Assembly (NCBI GenBank): GCA_958427895.1
Contig: CAUADW010000025.1
Coordinates: 1 to 24,570 of the forward strand
Direction of reading: 5' to 3'
DNA: 24,570 nt
Origin: an uncultured Collinsella sp.
GTDB taxonomy: Bacteria > Actinomycetota > Coriobacteriia > Coriobacteriales > Coriobacteriaceae
Shown: piece by piece, positions 1 to 6,974 of the stretch
Numbering within the stretch: position 1 is the stretch's first letter
Layout of the letters: each line of letters starts with the position of its first letter
Notes under the pieces: generated by a model
The model's database searches: none
What the model was told of the DNA's origin: nothing
The model's input: only the letters and a program-made list of their open reading frames with translations
Program-made: the position numbers and the translations under genes

Positions 1-833
1 GGGTTCTGCATGGGGCCGAGGTCGCGCATGAGCTGAGCGGTTGCCTTGGTAATGAAGGCGCCCTCACGACCGAACTTCTCGGCATAGGTCACGCCGTGGT
101 AGCTCTCGTCAGGCGTGGTGAGACCCGGGAACTTGTCCGCATGGGCCATCCAGTCAAACTGGCCGTGGTCGACGATCACGCCGCCCAGGTAGGCCGCATG
201 TCCATCCATGTACTTAGTGGTGGAGTGCGTAACGATGTCGGCGCCCCACTCAAAGGGACGGCACATCACGGGCGTCGGGAAGGTGTTGTCGACCATCAGC
301 GGTACGCCGTGGTCGTGCGCGGCCTTGGCAAAGCGCTCAATATCGAGCACGGCAAGGGCGGGGTTGGCGATCGTCTCGCCAAAGACGAGCTTAGTGTTGG
401 GCTGGAAGGCTGCCTCGAGCTCCTCGTCGGAGCAGTCGGGAGCAACGAACGTGCAGGTAAGACCCATGCGCTCCATAGTATGGGCGAGCAGGTTGTAGGT
501 ACCGCCGTAGATGGCAGAGCTCGCGACCACGTGATCGCCAGCACCGGCAACGTTAAAGATCGCAAGGAAGTTCGCAGCCATGCCCGAGCTCGTGAGCATC
601 GCAGCGGTACCGCCCTCCATCTCACAGATCTTGGCAGCAACCAGATCGCACGTGGGATTCTGCAGACGGCTGTAGAAGTAGCCCGACTCCTCTAGGTCAA
701 ACAGCTTGCCCATGTGCTCCGACGTGTCGTACTTCCACGTGGTGGACTGATAGATGGGCACCTGGCGCGGCTCGGCATCTCCCGGGTGATAGCCGCCCTG
801 AACACATGTAGTACCGATGGTCTGCTCGCTCAT
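1..833 (-). CDS. metY: O-acetylhomoserine sulfhydrylase (Cys/Met metabolism PLP enzyme), 3' end cut by window edge
   Basis: A fold-type I PLP enzyme of the Cys/Met metabolism family, expected to make homocysteine from O-acetylhomoserine and sulfide. About 277 N-terminal residues lie in the window; the C-terminus runs off the left edge. The visible part has the family hallmarks: a start with TTCVQGGY and PIYQSTTWKY, the SSGMAA cofactor-phosphate region, VDNTFPTPV, and the Schiff-base lysine in HSTTKYMDGH (Lys207, codon 213-215). The start is the ATG at 831-833, preceded by AAGGGAGC about 5-8 nt away. A promoter with TTGAGA and TATCGT 17 bp apart lies 40-70 nt upstream. I prefer sulfhydrylase over cystathionine gamma-synthase or gamma-lyase because of the QSTTWKY and GYFYSRLQNPT wording, but related activities cannot be excluded without the C-terminus. 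Confidence 0.85.
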   Translation of the reverse strand, partial: MSEQTIGTTCVQGGYHPGDAEPRQVPIYQSTTWKYDTSEHMGKLFDLEESGYFYSRLQNPTCDLVAAKICEMEGGTAAMLTSSGMAANFLAIFNVAGAGDHVVASSAIYGGTYNLLAHTMERMGLTCTFVAPDCSDEELEAAFQPNTKLVFGETIANPALAVLDIERFAKAAHDHGVPLMVDNTFPTPVMCRPFEWGADIVTHSTTKYMDGHAAYLGGVIVDHGQFDWMAHADKFPGLTTPDESYHGVTYAEKFGREGAFITKATAQLMRDLGPMQN

Positions 834-871
834 ATCTTGCTCCCTTGCCTGGGTTACGTTTTATTCGGTTC

Positions 872-900
872 ACGATACCGCTACCCTGCACCCCTCTCAA
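872..900 (-). promoter_or_regulatory. Putative sigma-70-type promoter of metY
   Basis: On the minus strand TTGAGA (895-900) and TATCGT (872-877) are separated by exactly 17 bp, matching the -35 and -10 consensus at 5/6 and 4/6. Transcription would start near 865, giving a leader of roughly 32 nt before the ATG at 833. That is too short for a SAM or T-box riboswitch. Confidence 0.45.
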
Positions 901-1062
901 CCCATCCCCGAGGTAGGTTATGGGACAAATGAATCAGGGGCATTCGTCTCAGCCTAAGGCATTTGCTCGATAGATAAAAATGAAGCATCCATGAAGCTCT
1001 CGATGATTACACGCACCGTCACGGGTACCATAGGCGGGTACACCATGACCAAGGAGACAACG

Positions 1063-1509
1063 ATGAAGCAAATCGATACGGCCCAGCTCGACATCACCGC
1101 CTGTCAGGCTCAGGCTGCCGAATACCACGCCCGTGGCTTTAACTGCGCCCAGGCCGTCGCCTGCACGCTCGCGCCCGCCGTCGGGCTCGACCCCCAGGTC
1201 GCCTTTACCCTCACCGAGGGCTTTGGCGCCGGCATGGGCGGCATGACCGAAACCTGCGGCGCCATCTCGGGCGCCGTGGCCATCATGGGCTTCGTGATGA
1301 GCGACGGCATGGAAAACCCCAAGACCAAGGGCCAGACCTACAAGCTGTCGCGCGAAATCGCCAAGCGTTTTGGCGAGAAGAACACGACGACCGTCTGCGG
1401 CACGCTCAAGGGCATTGGATCGGATAAGGGTCCGCTCCGCAGCTGCCCCGGCTGCATCGACGATGCCGTCGAGATCGCCTGCGATATGCTAAAGCAGCTC
1501 GCCGAGTAA
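1063..1509 (+). CDS. C_GCAxxG_C_C family protein (putative redox-active)
   Basis: A 148-residue cysteine-rich protein of the C_GCAxxG_C_C family, which is annotated as putative redox-active or metal-binding and has no firmly assigned reaction. The spaced cysteines are visible: Cys28 in FNCAQAV, Cys65 in TETCGAISGA (the GCAxxG-like core), a later TTVCGTLKG and a C-terminal SCPGCIDDAVEIAC. A glycine-rich GFGAGMGGMTE stretch precedes the core. I chose the ATG at 1063 because AAGGAG (1051-1056) lies 6 nt upstream; an in-frame ATG at 991 would add 24 residues without a ribosome binding site and without family similarity. It converges on the YigZ gene, with a shared hairpin between them. Confidence 0.8.
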   Translation: MKQIDTAQLDITACQAQAAEYHARGFNCAQAVACTLAPAVGLDPQVAFTLTEGFGAGMGGMTETCGAISGAVAIMGFVMSDGMENPKTKGQTYKLSREIAKRFGEKNTTTVCGTLKGIGSDKGPLRSCPGCIDDAVEIACDMLKQLAE

Positions 1510-1527
1510 ACGGCAGCAACAGAAAAC

Positions 1528-1572
1528 GACGGCCGGCGCGCTTGGGATCCATCCAAAAGCACGCCGGCCGTC
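1528..1572. terminator. Bidirectional terminator hairpin between convergent genes
   Basis: GACGGCCGGCG (1528-1538) is perfectly complementary to CGCCGGCCGTC (1562-1572), with GCTT/AAGC extending the stem after one mismatch. It sits between two convergent stop codons (1509 and 1577). On the minus strand it is followed by a short TTTT tract, so it probably serves the YigZ gene best. Confidence 0.6.
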
Positions 1573-1576
1573 GCCG

Positions 1577-2215
1577 TTAGAACTCGGCAAATTCGGGAGC
1601 GCCGACCTCAATCTCCTCGCGCCCCGCCATAAGCTCGCGCATCTTGGCGCAAAACGACTCCTGCTCCCCTGCCTTAAACACCAAGTGAAGTGTCACGGTA
1701 TCCGCATAATCGGTATCCGAAACCTTGGCACCCGAATCCTGGGCCAAGCGAAGCACCTGCTCATACTGCGGATAGGCCACATGCACGTCAACGGGCACAA
1801 CACTTGTCATCTCGACGATCTGCCCAGCCTCCTGAGCCGAGGCCACCGCCGCCTGCGTCGCCGCGGTATAGGCGCGCACCAAGCCACCAGGCCCCAACAG
1901 CGTGCCACCAAAATAGCGCGTCACTACGCAGCAAACATTTTTGAGCTCCGCACCGCGCAGCACCTCGAGCGTCGGCATACCGCTCGTGCGGCTCGGCTCA
2001 CCATCATCGCTCTGGCGCTCGCGTCCATCGACCAAAATCCACGCGGGCACATTATGCCGAGCGTCGTAATGACGCTTGCGAACCATCTCGATAAAGGCAT
2101 TCGCCTCGTCCTCGGACTCAATATGGACCAGTTGGGCAATAAACCGGCTCTTGCGGTCCACAAACTCGCCCGAAGCCTCAATATTCGATTGCAGAGTAAA
2201 ATAGCTGTCCAACAA
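1577..2215 (-). CDS. yigZ: YigZ / IMPACT (UPF0029) family protein
   Basis: A 212-residue member of the YigZ/IMPACT family: an N-terminal UPF0029 domain (about residues 15-125) followed by a ferredoxin-like DUF1949-type domain. The diagnostic run is clear: SDDGEPSRTSGMPTLEVL, then VVTRYFGGTLLGPGGLVRAY. Eukaryotic IMPACT modulates Gcn2; the bacterial role is not settled. The length matches E. coli YigZ (about 205 aa). There is no suitable ATG near the N-terminus. The start is one of two tandem TTG codons (2213-2215 or 2210-2212), with GAGGGG just upstream; TTG initiation fits the conserved N-terminus beginning SYFTL. Convergent with the upstream cysteine-rich gene. Confidence 0.85.
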   Translation of the reverse strand: MLDSYFTLQSNIEASGEFVDRKSRFIAQLVHIESEDEANAFIEMVRKRHYDARHNVPAWILVDGRERQSDDGEPSRTSGMPTLEVLRGAELKNVCCVVTRYFGGTLLGPGGLVRAYTAATQAAVASAQEAGQIVEMTSVVPVDVHVAYPQYEQVLRLAQDSGAKVSDTDYADTVTLHLVFKAGEQESFCAKMRELMAGREEIEVGAPEFAEF

Positions 2216-2256
2216 AGCCCCTCAACAACAAGCAAAGCAACAAACAGCCTCAATAA

Positions 2257-2272
2257 TACGGCAAAGGCCGTA
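2257..2272 (-). other. Small hairpin between rnpB and yigZ
   Basis: TACGGC and GCCGTA flank a 4-nt loop. On the minus strand it is followed by TTATTG. It may be a weak terminator, or the TATTAT straddling its 3' arm may be a -10 element for the YigZ gene. I cannot decide between these. Confidence 0.3.
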
Positions 2273-2327
2273 CCGTTGCCCTCGCCAACAAGAACGGAAC
2301 CGCCGATGATTCCGTCAACGAAAGCGA

Positions 2328-2426
2328 GAACCCGTCAGCGCGAGCAAGGTGCCTTGAAAGACGAGAGCATTGACCTTATGGTCATGCCCGAAGGCTTGAA
2401 AGGCAGATTGCCGCGCTGACGGGTTC
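2328..2426. repeat. 99-bp near-complete palindrome downstream of rnpB
   Basis: GAACCCGTCAGCGCG (2328-2342) and its exact reverse complement (2412-2426) bound a 99-bp element. The next ~32 nt inside each arm still pair imperfectly, down to TGACC-TTAT-GGTCA at the tip. The whole element can fold into a single long hairpin. It starts 14 nt beyond the 3' end of RNase P RNA and no gene covers it. A 7-bp direct repeat CGTCAAC occurs on both sides (2313-2319, 2431-2437). No T-run follows the arms, so it is not a standard terminator. Confidence 0.6.
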
Positions 2427-2439
2427 GCAGCGTCAACAA

Positions 2440-2806
2440 AGTGCCAAGTGGGCTTGTAAGCCGGGTTCTGTCGTGAACGGTCATTTATCTTGTCTGCACG
2501 TTACCGTGCAGCTCCACGCACGCTACCCGAACGCGGACCGGGCCGGCCCATAGCGTTCCTATTCGCGCTTGCTCCGGATGGGGCTTGCCAAGCCGCCGTG
2601 TTGCCACGGCGCTGGTGGTCTCTTACACCACCGTTTCAGCTTTTCCCTTTACGCCTTGCGGCGCAGGTGGGAGTCTTCTTTTCTGCGGCGCTTTCCGTCG
2701 GATCACTCCGCCCGGCCGTTAGCCGGCATCCCGCCCTCTGGAGCCCGGACTTTCCTCACGCGTGCTGCAAGCAGCACATCGCGCGACCGTCTGGCCCACT
2801 CAGCAG
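2440..2806 (-). ncRNA. rnpB: RNase P RNA (bacterial type A)
   Basis: Catalytic RNA subunit of RNase P, which matures tRNA 5' ends. On the minus strand the conserved 5' core GAGGAAAGTCCGGGCTCC (complement of 2740-2757) and the 3' core ACAGAACCCGGCTTA (complement of 2457-2471) are both present. So is the internal GGAGCAAG...GAATAGG region. The ends were set by the P1 helix: TGCTGAGTGGGC (2805-2794) pairs with GCCCACTTGGCA (2453-2442), counting G-U pairs. At about 367 nt it matches ancestral type A RNAs. A -10-like TACACT at 2813-2818 places transcription start about 7 nt downstream, right at the predicted 5' end. Confidence 0.95.
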
Positions 2807-2812
2807 TGAAAG

Positions 2813-2818
2813 AGTGTA
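2813..2818 (-). promoter_or_regulatory. -10 element of rnpB
   Basis: TACACT on the minus strand is 7 nt upstream of the 5' end predicted from the P1 helix. I found no convincing -35 hexamer at 16-18 bp. Confidence 0.45.
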
Positions 2819-2889
2819 ACACACCACCGCCGCAGGCATTGGCACAACACAAGCGTTCGACACGATAAACCAAGAACCACGCCATGCAG

Positions 2890-3016
2890 TACAATAGGGT
2901 CGTCGATGGGCAACGTCGTCAGTCGAGACGCGACCGCGCTCCGCACCCCTCCGTCTACTCGGTGCGTTCCCGCCTCCTCCCCGAGGCGGGATGTCGGCAT
3001 TTTTCATGCACCGACA
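2890..3016 (+). other. Structured intergenic stretch between rnpB and rpsA; possible small RNA
   Basis: This gene-free stretch has a -10-like TACAAT on the plus strand (2890-2895). A perfect 9-bp hairpin with a 6-nt loop follows (TCCCGCCTC, 2968-2976 / GAGGCGGGA, 2983-2991). Next to it is a second hairpin, TGTCGG (2992-2997) with CCGACA (3011-3016), whose loop contains TTTTT. There is no supported ORF on either strand. It could be a short transcript divergent from rnpB, or simply spacer; SRP RNA and 6S RNA signatures are absent. Confidence 0.3.
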
Positions 3017-3085
3017 ACCCAATAGCCTGTGGACAGCCCGGACAGCATTGCGCCCGGGCAGCATCGCGCACCTTAGCAGCAAATG

Positions 3086-3121
3086 CAAAAAGGGACCCGT
3101 CCATTGCGGACGGATCCCTTA
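3086..3121 (-). terminator. Rho-independent terminator of rpsA
   Basis: On the minus strand AAGGGATCCGTCC pairs with GGACGGGTCCCTT around a 5-nt loop and is followed by a T-run. It lies 24 nt past the rpsA stop codon. Confidence 0.85.
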
Positions 3122-3144
3122 AAACAAGTGATCGTCAAACCGAT

Positions 3145-4311
3145 TTACTCGGCGTCGGTCTCCTCGTCCTTCTTCTCGGAAGGCAGCGGGGTAACCTCGA
3201 TCTCGACGCCCAGAGTCTCAGCAGCAGACTTCATGGACAGGGAGATACGACGACGGTCGAGGTCGATCTCCATGACCTTGACCTGAACCTTGTCGCCCAC
3301 GTGGGTGACCTGAGAAGGCTGGTCGACGTGCTTGTTGGCCATCTCGGAGATGTGCACCAGGCCCTCGATGCCCTCGCCCAGGTCGACGAAAGCGCCGAAC
3401 GGGACAAGCTTGGTCACAGTGCCCTCGACGATAGCGCCGACGGGGTACTTCTTGACCAGTGCGCGCCACGGATCCTCGGTGGTCTGCTTGAGACCCAGGG
3501 AGATGCGCTCGCGGTTGAGATCGACGTCGAGAACCTCGACCTCGACCTCCTGGCCGACCTTGACAACCTCGGAAGGATGGTTGACGTGGTTCCAGGAGAG
3601 CTCGGAGATGTGGATGAGGCCGTCGATACCGCCGAGGTCGACGAAGGCGCCGAAGTCGACGATGGAGGAAACGGTGCCCTGGAGACGCATGCCAGACTTG
3701 AGCTTGGACAGGATCTCGGAGCGCTCGGCCTTACGGGACTCCTCGAGCACGACACGACGGGAGAGGACGACGTTGTTGCGGTTGCGGTCCATCTCGATGA
3801 CGCGGGCCTCGATGCGGGTGCCCATGTAAGAGGTGAGGTCCTTGACACGACGGAGGTCGACGAGGGAGGCGGGCAGGAAGCCACGCAGGCCGATGTCGAG
3901 GATCAGGCCGCCCTTGACAACCTCGATAACCTCGCCCTCGACGTTCTCGCCGGAGTTGAACTTCTCCTCGATGCGGTTCCAAGCACGCTCGTACTCGGCA
4001 CGCTTCTTGGACAGGACCAGACGACCGTCCTTGTCCTCCTTCTGGAGAACCAGAGCCTCGATGGGATCACCGAGTGCAACGATGTCTGCAGGGTTAGCGT
4101 CCTTGCGGATGGACAGCTCGCGGACCGGGATAACGCCCTCGGACTTGAATCCGATGTCAACGAGCACCTCGTCATGCTCGATCTTAACGACAGTGCCGTT
4201 AACGAGATCGCCCTCATCAAAGTCGGTAATCGTACCGTCGATGAGGTTGTTCATCTCCTCCTCGTTGACATCGTCAAGAGAGAAAATGGACGAGTTCTGA
4301 ATCTCACTCAA
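3145..4311 (-). CDS. rpsA: 30S ribosomal protein S1
   Basis: Ribosomal protein S1 binds mRNA and helps load it on the 30S subunit. The 388 residues carry four S1 (OB-fold) repeats at about 34-103, 121-188, 206-275 and 292-361. Repeats 3 and 4 have the clearest RNA-binding signature (VDFGAFVDLG...GLIHISELS and VPFGAFVDLG...GLVHISEM). An acidic tail (EKKDEETDAE) ends the protein. Four repeats is the Gram-positive/actinobacterial form; E. coli S1 has six. The start is a TTG at 4309-4311: an in-frame TAG lies a few codons upstream, the next ATG is at codon 20, and GAAAGGGG is about 7 nt before the TTG. It stands alone, with its own terminator. Confidence 0.95.
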   Translation of the reverse strand: MSEIQNSSIFSLDDVNEEEMNNLIDGTITDFDEGDLVNGTVVKIEHDEVLVDIGFKSEGVIPVRELSIRKDANPADIVALGDPIEALVLQKEDKDGRLVLSKKRAEYERAWNRIEEKFNSGENVEGEVIEVVKGGLILDIGLRGFLPASLVDLRRVKDLTSYMGTRIEARVIEMDRNRNNVVLSRRVVLEESRKAERSEILSKLKSGMRLQGTVSSIVDFGAFVDLGGIDGLIHISELSWNHVNHPSEVVKVGQEVEVEVLDVDLNRERISLGLKQTTEDPWRALVKKYPVGAIVEGTVTKLVPFGAFVDLGEGIEGLVHISEMANKHVDQPSQVTHVGDKVQVKVMEIDLDRRRISLSMKSAAETLGVEIEVTPLPSEKKDEETDAE

Positions 4312-4627
4312 AGGTGGACCCCTTTCGAACTACGGGGCCCCGATTGCTAGGACCTACAGAAGGGTGCGACAAGCACACAACGTTTAGGAACACTCGGGAG
4401 CCGACAGATACTAATGTGACGCTTATGCAATCACGTTCGTATAGGTTACGGGGAAATGAGTTCGATTTCAAGCGTGAACTGCGTTTTTTTACTCGTGTGG
4501 AGACTTTTTCGTAATCTTATCGACAGCCGTCTCCACAACTTGACGATAAGCAGTTTGCCCATACGCCTTTGAGGTAAAGTATCCGAAGCCAACGATTCTG
4601 GAACGATTTATCGAGAAAGGTGCCCGC
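4312..4627. other. Divergent intergenic region between rpsA and HAD gene
   Basis: This 316-bp AT-richer spacer must hold the promoters of rpsA (minus) and the HAD gene (plus), but I could not pick convincing -35/-10 pairs. It contains a T7 run (about 4484-4490) and two interleaved inverted repeats. GGAGAC (4499-4504) pairs with GTCTCC (4529-4534), and CTTATCG (4516-4522) pairs with CGATAAG (4544-4550). In RNA these could form a pseudoknot or two exclusive hairpins in the leader of the HAD gene. Confidence 0.4.
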
Positions 4628-5386
4628 GTGCTCAAAGCAGTCGTTTTCGATATGGACGAAACGCTTCTTAGCATCAACCTCAACGCGTTCATCCTTCGCT
4701 ATTTTAAGGATGTCTCGTCGATGCTCGCGGATATCGGTCGCCGCAGCCACGGTGGCACGATGGCACGCCTCGGCACCATCTTGGTCGACCTCAACGCCAA
4801 TCGCCGAAGCGGCACGGATAATCGCACCAATCTGGAGTTCTACCAAGAAGAGGTTGAGCGCCGGTGCGGCATTTGCCTCTCGGACCCACTTATCTACGAG
4901 GCGTTTACCTACTACGACCGCGAAGTTCTTCCGTACAAGAACGACGATGTCATCAACGCCCACGCCATGCCGGGCGCACACGCCGCGCTTCAGGCCGTAC
5001 AGGACGCAGGACTGCGCTGCGCGCTCTTCACCAACCCCAGCTTTCCGCAGGGGGCCATCGAGTGCCGCATGGGTTGGGGCGATTTGGCCGACGCCCCCTT
5101 TGAGCTCGTCACGCACATGGGAAACACCACCCGCTGCAAGCCCGATGCCACCTACTATCTAGAGCAGCTTCAGGTGATGGGACTCGAGCCGCACGAGGTC
5201 CTCATGGTGGGCAACGATCCCAAACGCGACTTCCCCAGCCCCGCCTGCGGCATTCAGACTGCCTATGTGGGCCAAGGCAAGCCCAGCCGAGCCACCTGGC
5301 GCGGAACCATGGAAGACTTCGCCCGCGATTTCAACGCCGTAGTAGAAGCCTTCTACGAGCACCAAATAGCCGACGAACTGTCTTAA
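4628..5386 (+). CDS. HAD-superfamily hydrolase
   Basis: A 252-residue haloacid dehalogenase-type hydrolase, probably a phosphatase of unknown substrate. All four HAD motifs are visible: DMDET (nucleophile Asp8, acid/base Asp10), FTNPS (Thr135/Asn136), the Lys171 of KPD, and VGNDPKRD (Asn196-Asp197, Asp201). A helical cap of the C1 type fits residues about 17-115. The start is a GTG at 4628 with AGAAAGG 7 nt upstream; the first residues LKAVVFDMDETL leave no room for a later start. Its TAA (5384-5386) overlaps the TAA of the convergent cysteine desulfidase (5383-5385 on the other strand), so there is no room for a terminator between them. Confidence 0.85.
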   Translation: MLKAVVFDMDETLLSINLNAFILRYFKDVSSMLADIGRRSHGGTMARLGTILVDLNANRRSGTDNRTNLEFYQEEVERRCGICLSDPLIYEAFTYYDREVLPYKNDDVINAHAMPGAHAALQAVQDAGLRCALFTNPSFPQGAIECRMGWGDLADAPFELVTHMGNTTRCKPDATYYLEQLQVMGLEPHEVLMVGNDPKRDFPSPACGIQTAYVGQGKPSRATWRGTMEDFARDFNAVVEAFYEHQIADELS

Positions 5387-6702
5387 CAGACTTGAGTTTT
5401 GCCGATCATGATGTTGAGGATCTCGACGTCGGTATCTTTCATGCCCACGCGGCCCACATAGCCCATGCTGGCGATTGTCTGCTCGACGGTATCCTGAATG
5501 AGGCCCTCACCGGCACGGAAGCCGCGGCCCTGCATGGCCATATCGTGGCCCAGAATCGCTGCATCGACGGCAGCGGAAATCTTGGCGGCACAGCTTGCCT
5601 TGGCGCCATCGCACACGATGCCGCCCACGTTACCGAGCGTATTCGAGACCGTCGCACCAATCTGCTCGTGCGTGCCACCGCACAGCCAGGTAATCGCGGC
5701 GCCGGCACCGCATGCGGCGCAAATAGCACCGCAAAACGCCGAGAGCGCACCAATATAGCTCTTGATATGCACGGCGATCAGATCAGACAGCATCACGGCG
5801 CGCACCAGGCGTTCATGGTCGCAGCGCAGGTACTCGGCATACTCCATAACAGGCAGCGCGCAAGTAATGCCCTGATTGCCCGAGCCGCACACAATGGCGA
5901 CCGGCAGCGCGCAGCCGTTCATGCGGGCATCGGACCCGGCGGCTGCACGGGCACGGGCACGGCAGGCGACGTCATCGGCACGTGCGCCCAGCAGTGTGCG
6001 GCCCACCTCGGCACCCCAAGCGTGCGCCAGGCCCTCGGCGCTAATCGCACCGTTCAGTTCGATCTGACGCTCAACGGCAACGCGGGCGTCCTCAATGTCA
6101 CCGTCCTCGATAAAGTCGATGATGGACTCAATCGACATGGGCGTGTCAGCGCTATCTGCCGCACGCTCGGCCACGACGCGCTCGGCGCAGGCGGCACACT
6201 CCCCCGCCGACTTGCCGCATACCGGAATACCGTCGAGCGTATGGCACGTGACATTAGTGTGGTGATCGGTAATCTCGACGACCGCAGTATGGCCCCCGGC
6301 CGTGGCAGTCACCTTGATGTAGAGGTTGGGCACACCCTCGACAAGCGACACATCGCAGTAGCCGGCGTCGGCGAGAAGCTCGGTCACGCGCGCACGGTCT
6401 TTATCGTCAACGCTCTCGAGCACCTCGAGCGCGCTCTTGGCGTCACCGCCCACGGCGCCCAGCACGGCCGCCGCTTCAATACCGTGCATGCCGCCCGAGT
6501 TGGGCACGGTCACGCTCTTCACGTTCTTGATGATGTTGCCCGAGCAGGCAACGTCCATATGGTCGGGTTCGCAACCGAGCGTCTGGCTCGCCAGCGCAGC
6601 TGCATAGGCAACGGCAATGGGCTCGGTGCAGCCGAGCGCGCAGACAAGCTCGCGGTTCAAGACATCGCAAAAAGCGGCATCGCGAATGGAATCGGTAGGC
6701 AT
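5383..6702 (-). CDS. cyuA: L-cysteine desulfidase (CyuA/YhaM, serine dehydratase-like iron-sulfur family)
   Basis: A 439-residue member of the family of E. coli CyuA (YhaM/UPF0597). These [4Fe-4S] enzymes split cysteine into pyruvate, ammonia and sulfide. The N-terminal ALGCTEPIAVAYAAALA (Cys25) is diagnostic. SGNIIKN, SDARMNGCALPVA, GSGNQGIT and GNVGGIVCDGAKASCAAK follow in the expected order, with the cluster and catalytic cysteines kept. The length matches the family (about 436). The ATG at 6700-6702 has AGGAG 6 nt upstream. With metY elsewhere in this window it points to active sulfur amino acid turnover and sulfide release. Substrate specificity (cysteine or another 2-amino acid) rests on family membership. 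Confidence 0.88.
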   Translation of the reverse strand: MPTDSIRDAAFCDVLNRELVCALGCTEPIAVAYAAALASQTLGCEPDHMDVACSGNIIKNVKSVTVPNSGGMHGIEAAAVLGAVGGDAKSALEVLESVDDKDRARVTELLADAGYCDVSLVEGVPNLYIKVTATAGGHTAVVEITDHHTNVTCHTLDGIPVCGKSAGECAACAERVVAERAADSADTPMSIESIIDFIEDGDIEDARVAVERQIELNGAISAEGLAHAWGAEVGRTLLGARADDVACRARARAAAGSDARMNGCALPVAIVCGSGNQGITCALPVMEYAEYLRCDHERLVRAVMLSDLIAVHIKSYIGALSAFCGAICAACGAGAAITWLCGGTHEQIGATVSNTLGNVGGIVCDGAKASCAAKISAAVDAAILGHDMAMQGRGFRAGEGLIQDTVEQTIASMGYVGRVGMKDTDVEILNIMIGKTQVC

Positions 6703-6743
6703 AGGTATCTCCTGCTTACATAACGGACTGGGCTCTCAATAAT

Positions 6744-6777
6744 AGTTAACTCTATTTATTTGATAACAATGCATCAA
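6744..6777 (-). promoter_or_regulatory. Promoter and operator-like palindrome of the cysteine desulfidase
   Basis: On the minus strand TTGATG (6772-6777) and TAGAGT (6749-6754) are 17 bp apart. The perfect 8-bp palindrome AGTTAACT (6744-6751) overlaps the -10 box and lies in a longer imperfect repeat (AATAG ... CTATT). A repressor bound here would block transcription. No regulator gene is nearby. Confidence 0.4.
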
Positions 6778-6974
6778 AAACCGCAACCCAAGTTCCGGCG
6801 GACGGCGTTCAAGCACAAACTGACGGCATTAATTCATGAGAAGTAAGTCTTGTTGCATGCTAAAGCGTTTGACCAAAAAACGCCCGAGCGTTTACACAAA
6901 AGTCGCGCTATCATGCAGTCGAACGCGGTAAAACCTTTAGCAATTCCGCCGCACGGACCAGAGAGGAACCACTC

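Noticed and set aside
2328..2426. Integron attC-like site
   Set aside because: The arms do not carry the RYYYAAC/GTTRRRY core boxes in the right arrangement and no integrase or cassette is near.
2884..4350. 488-aa plus-strand frame opposite rpsA
   Set aside because: Leu/Asp/Val-rich shadow of the S1 repeats; the rnpB-rpsA spacer it enters has no initiation signal.
4456..4572. 38-aa ORF in the HAD leader
   Set aside because: The GGGG before its ATG is too close to act as a Shine-Dalgarno, there is no cognate-codon run, and the hydrophobic content follows from the T-rich DNA.
5392..6723. 443-aa plus-strand frame opposite the cysteine desulfidase
   Set aside because: His/Ala/Gly-rich antisense frame with no recognisable motif, while the minus strand shows GCTEP and other family signatures.
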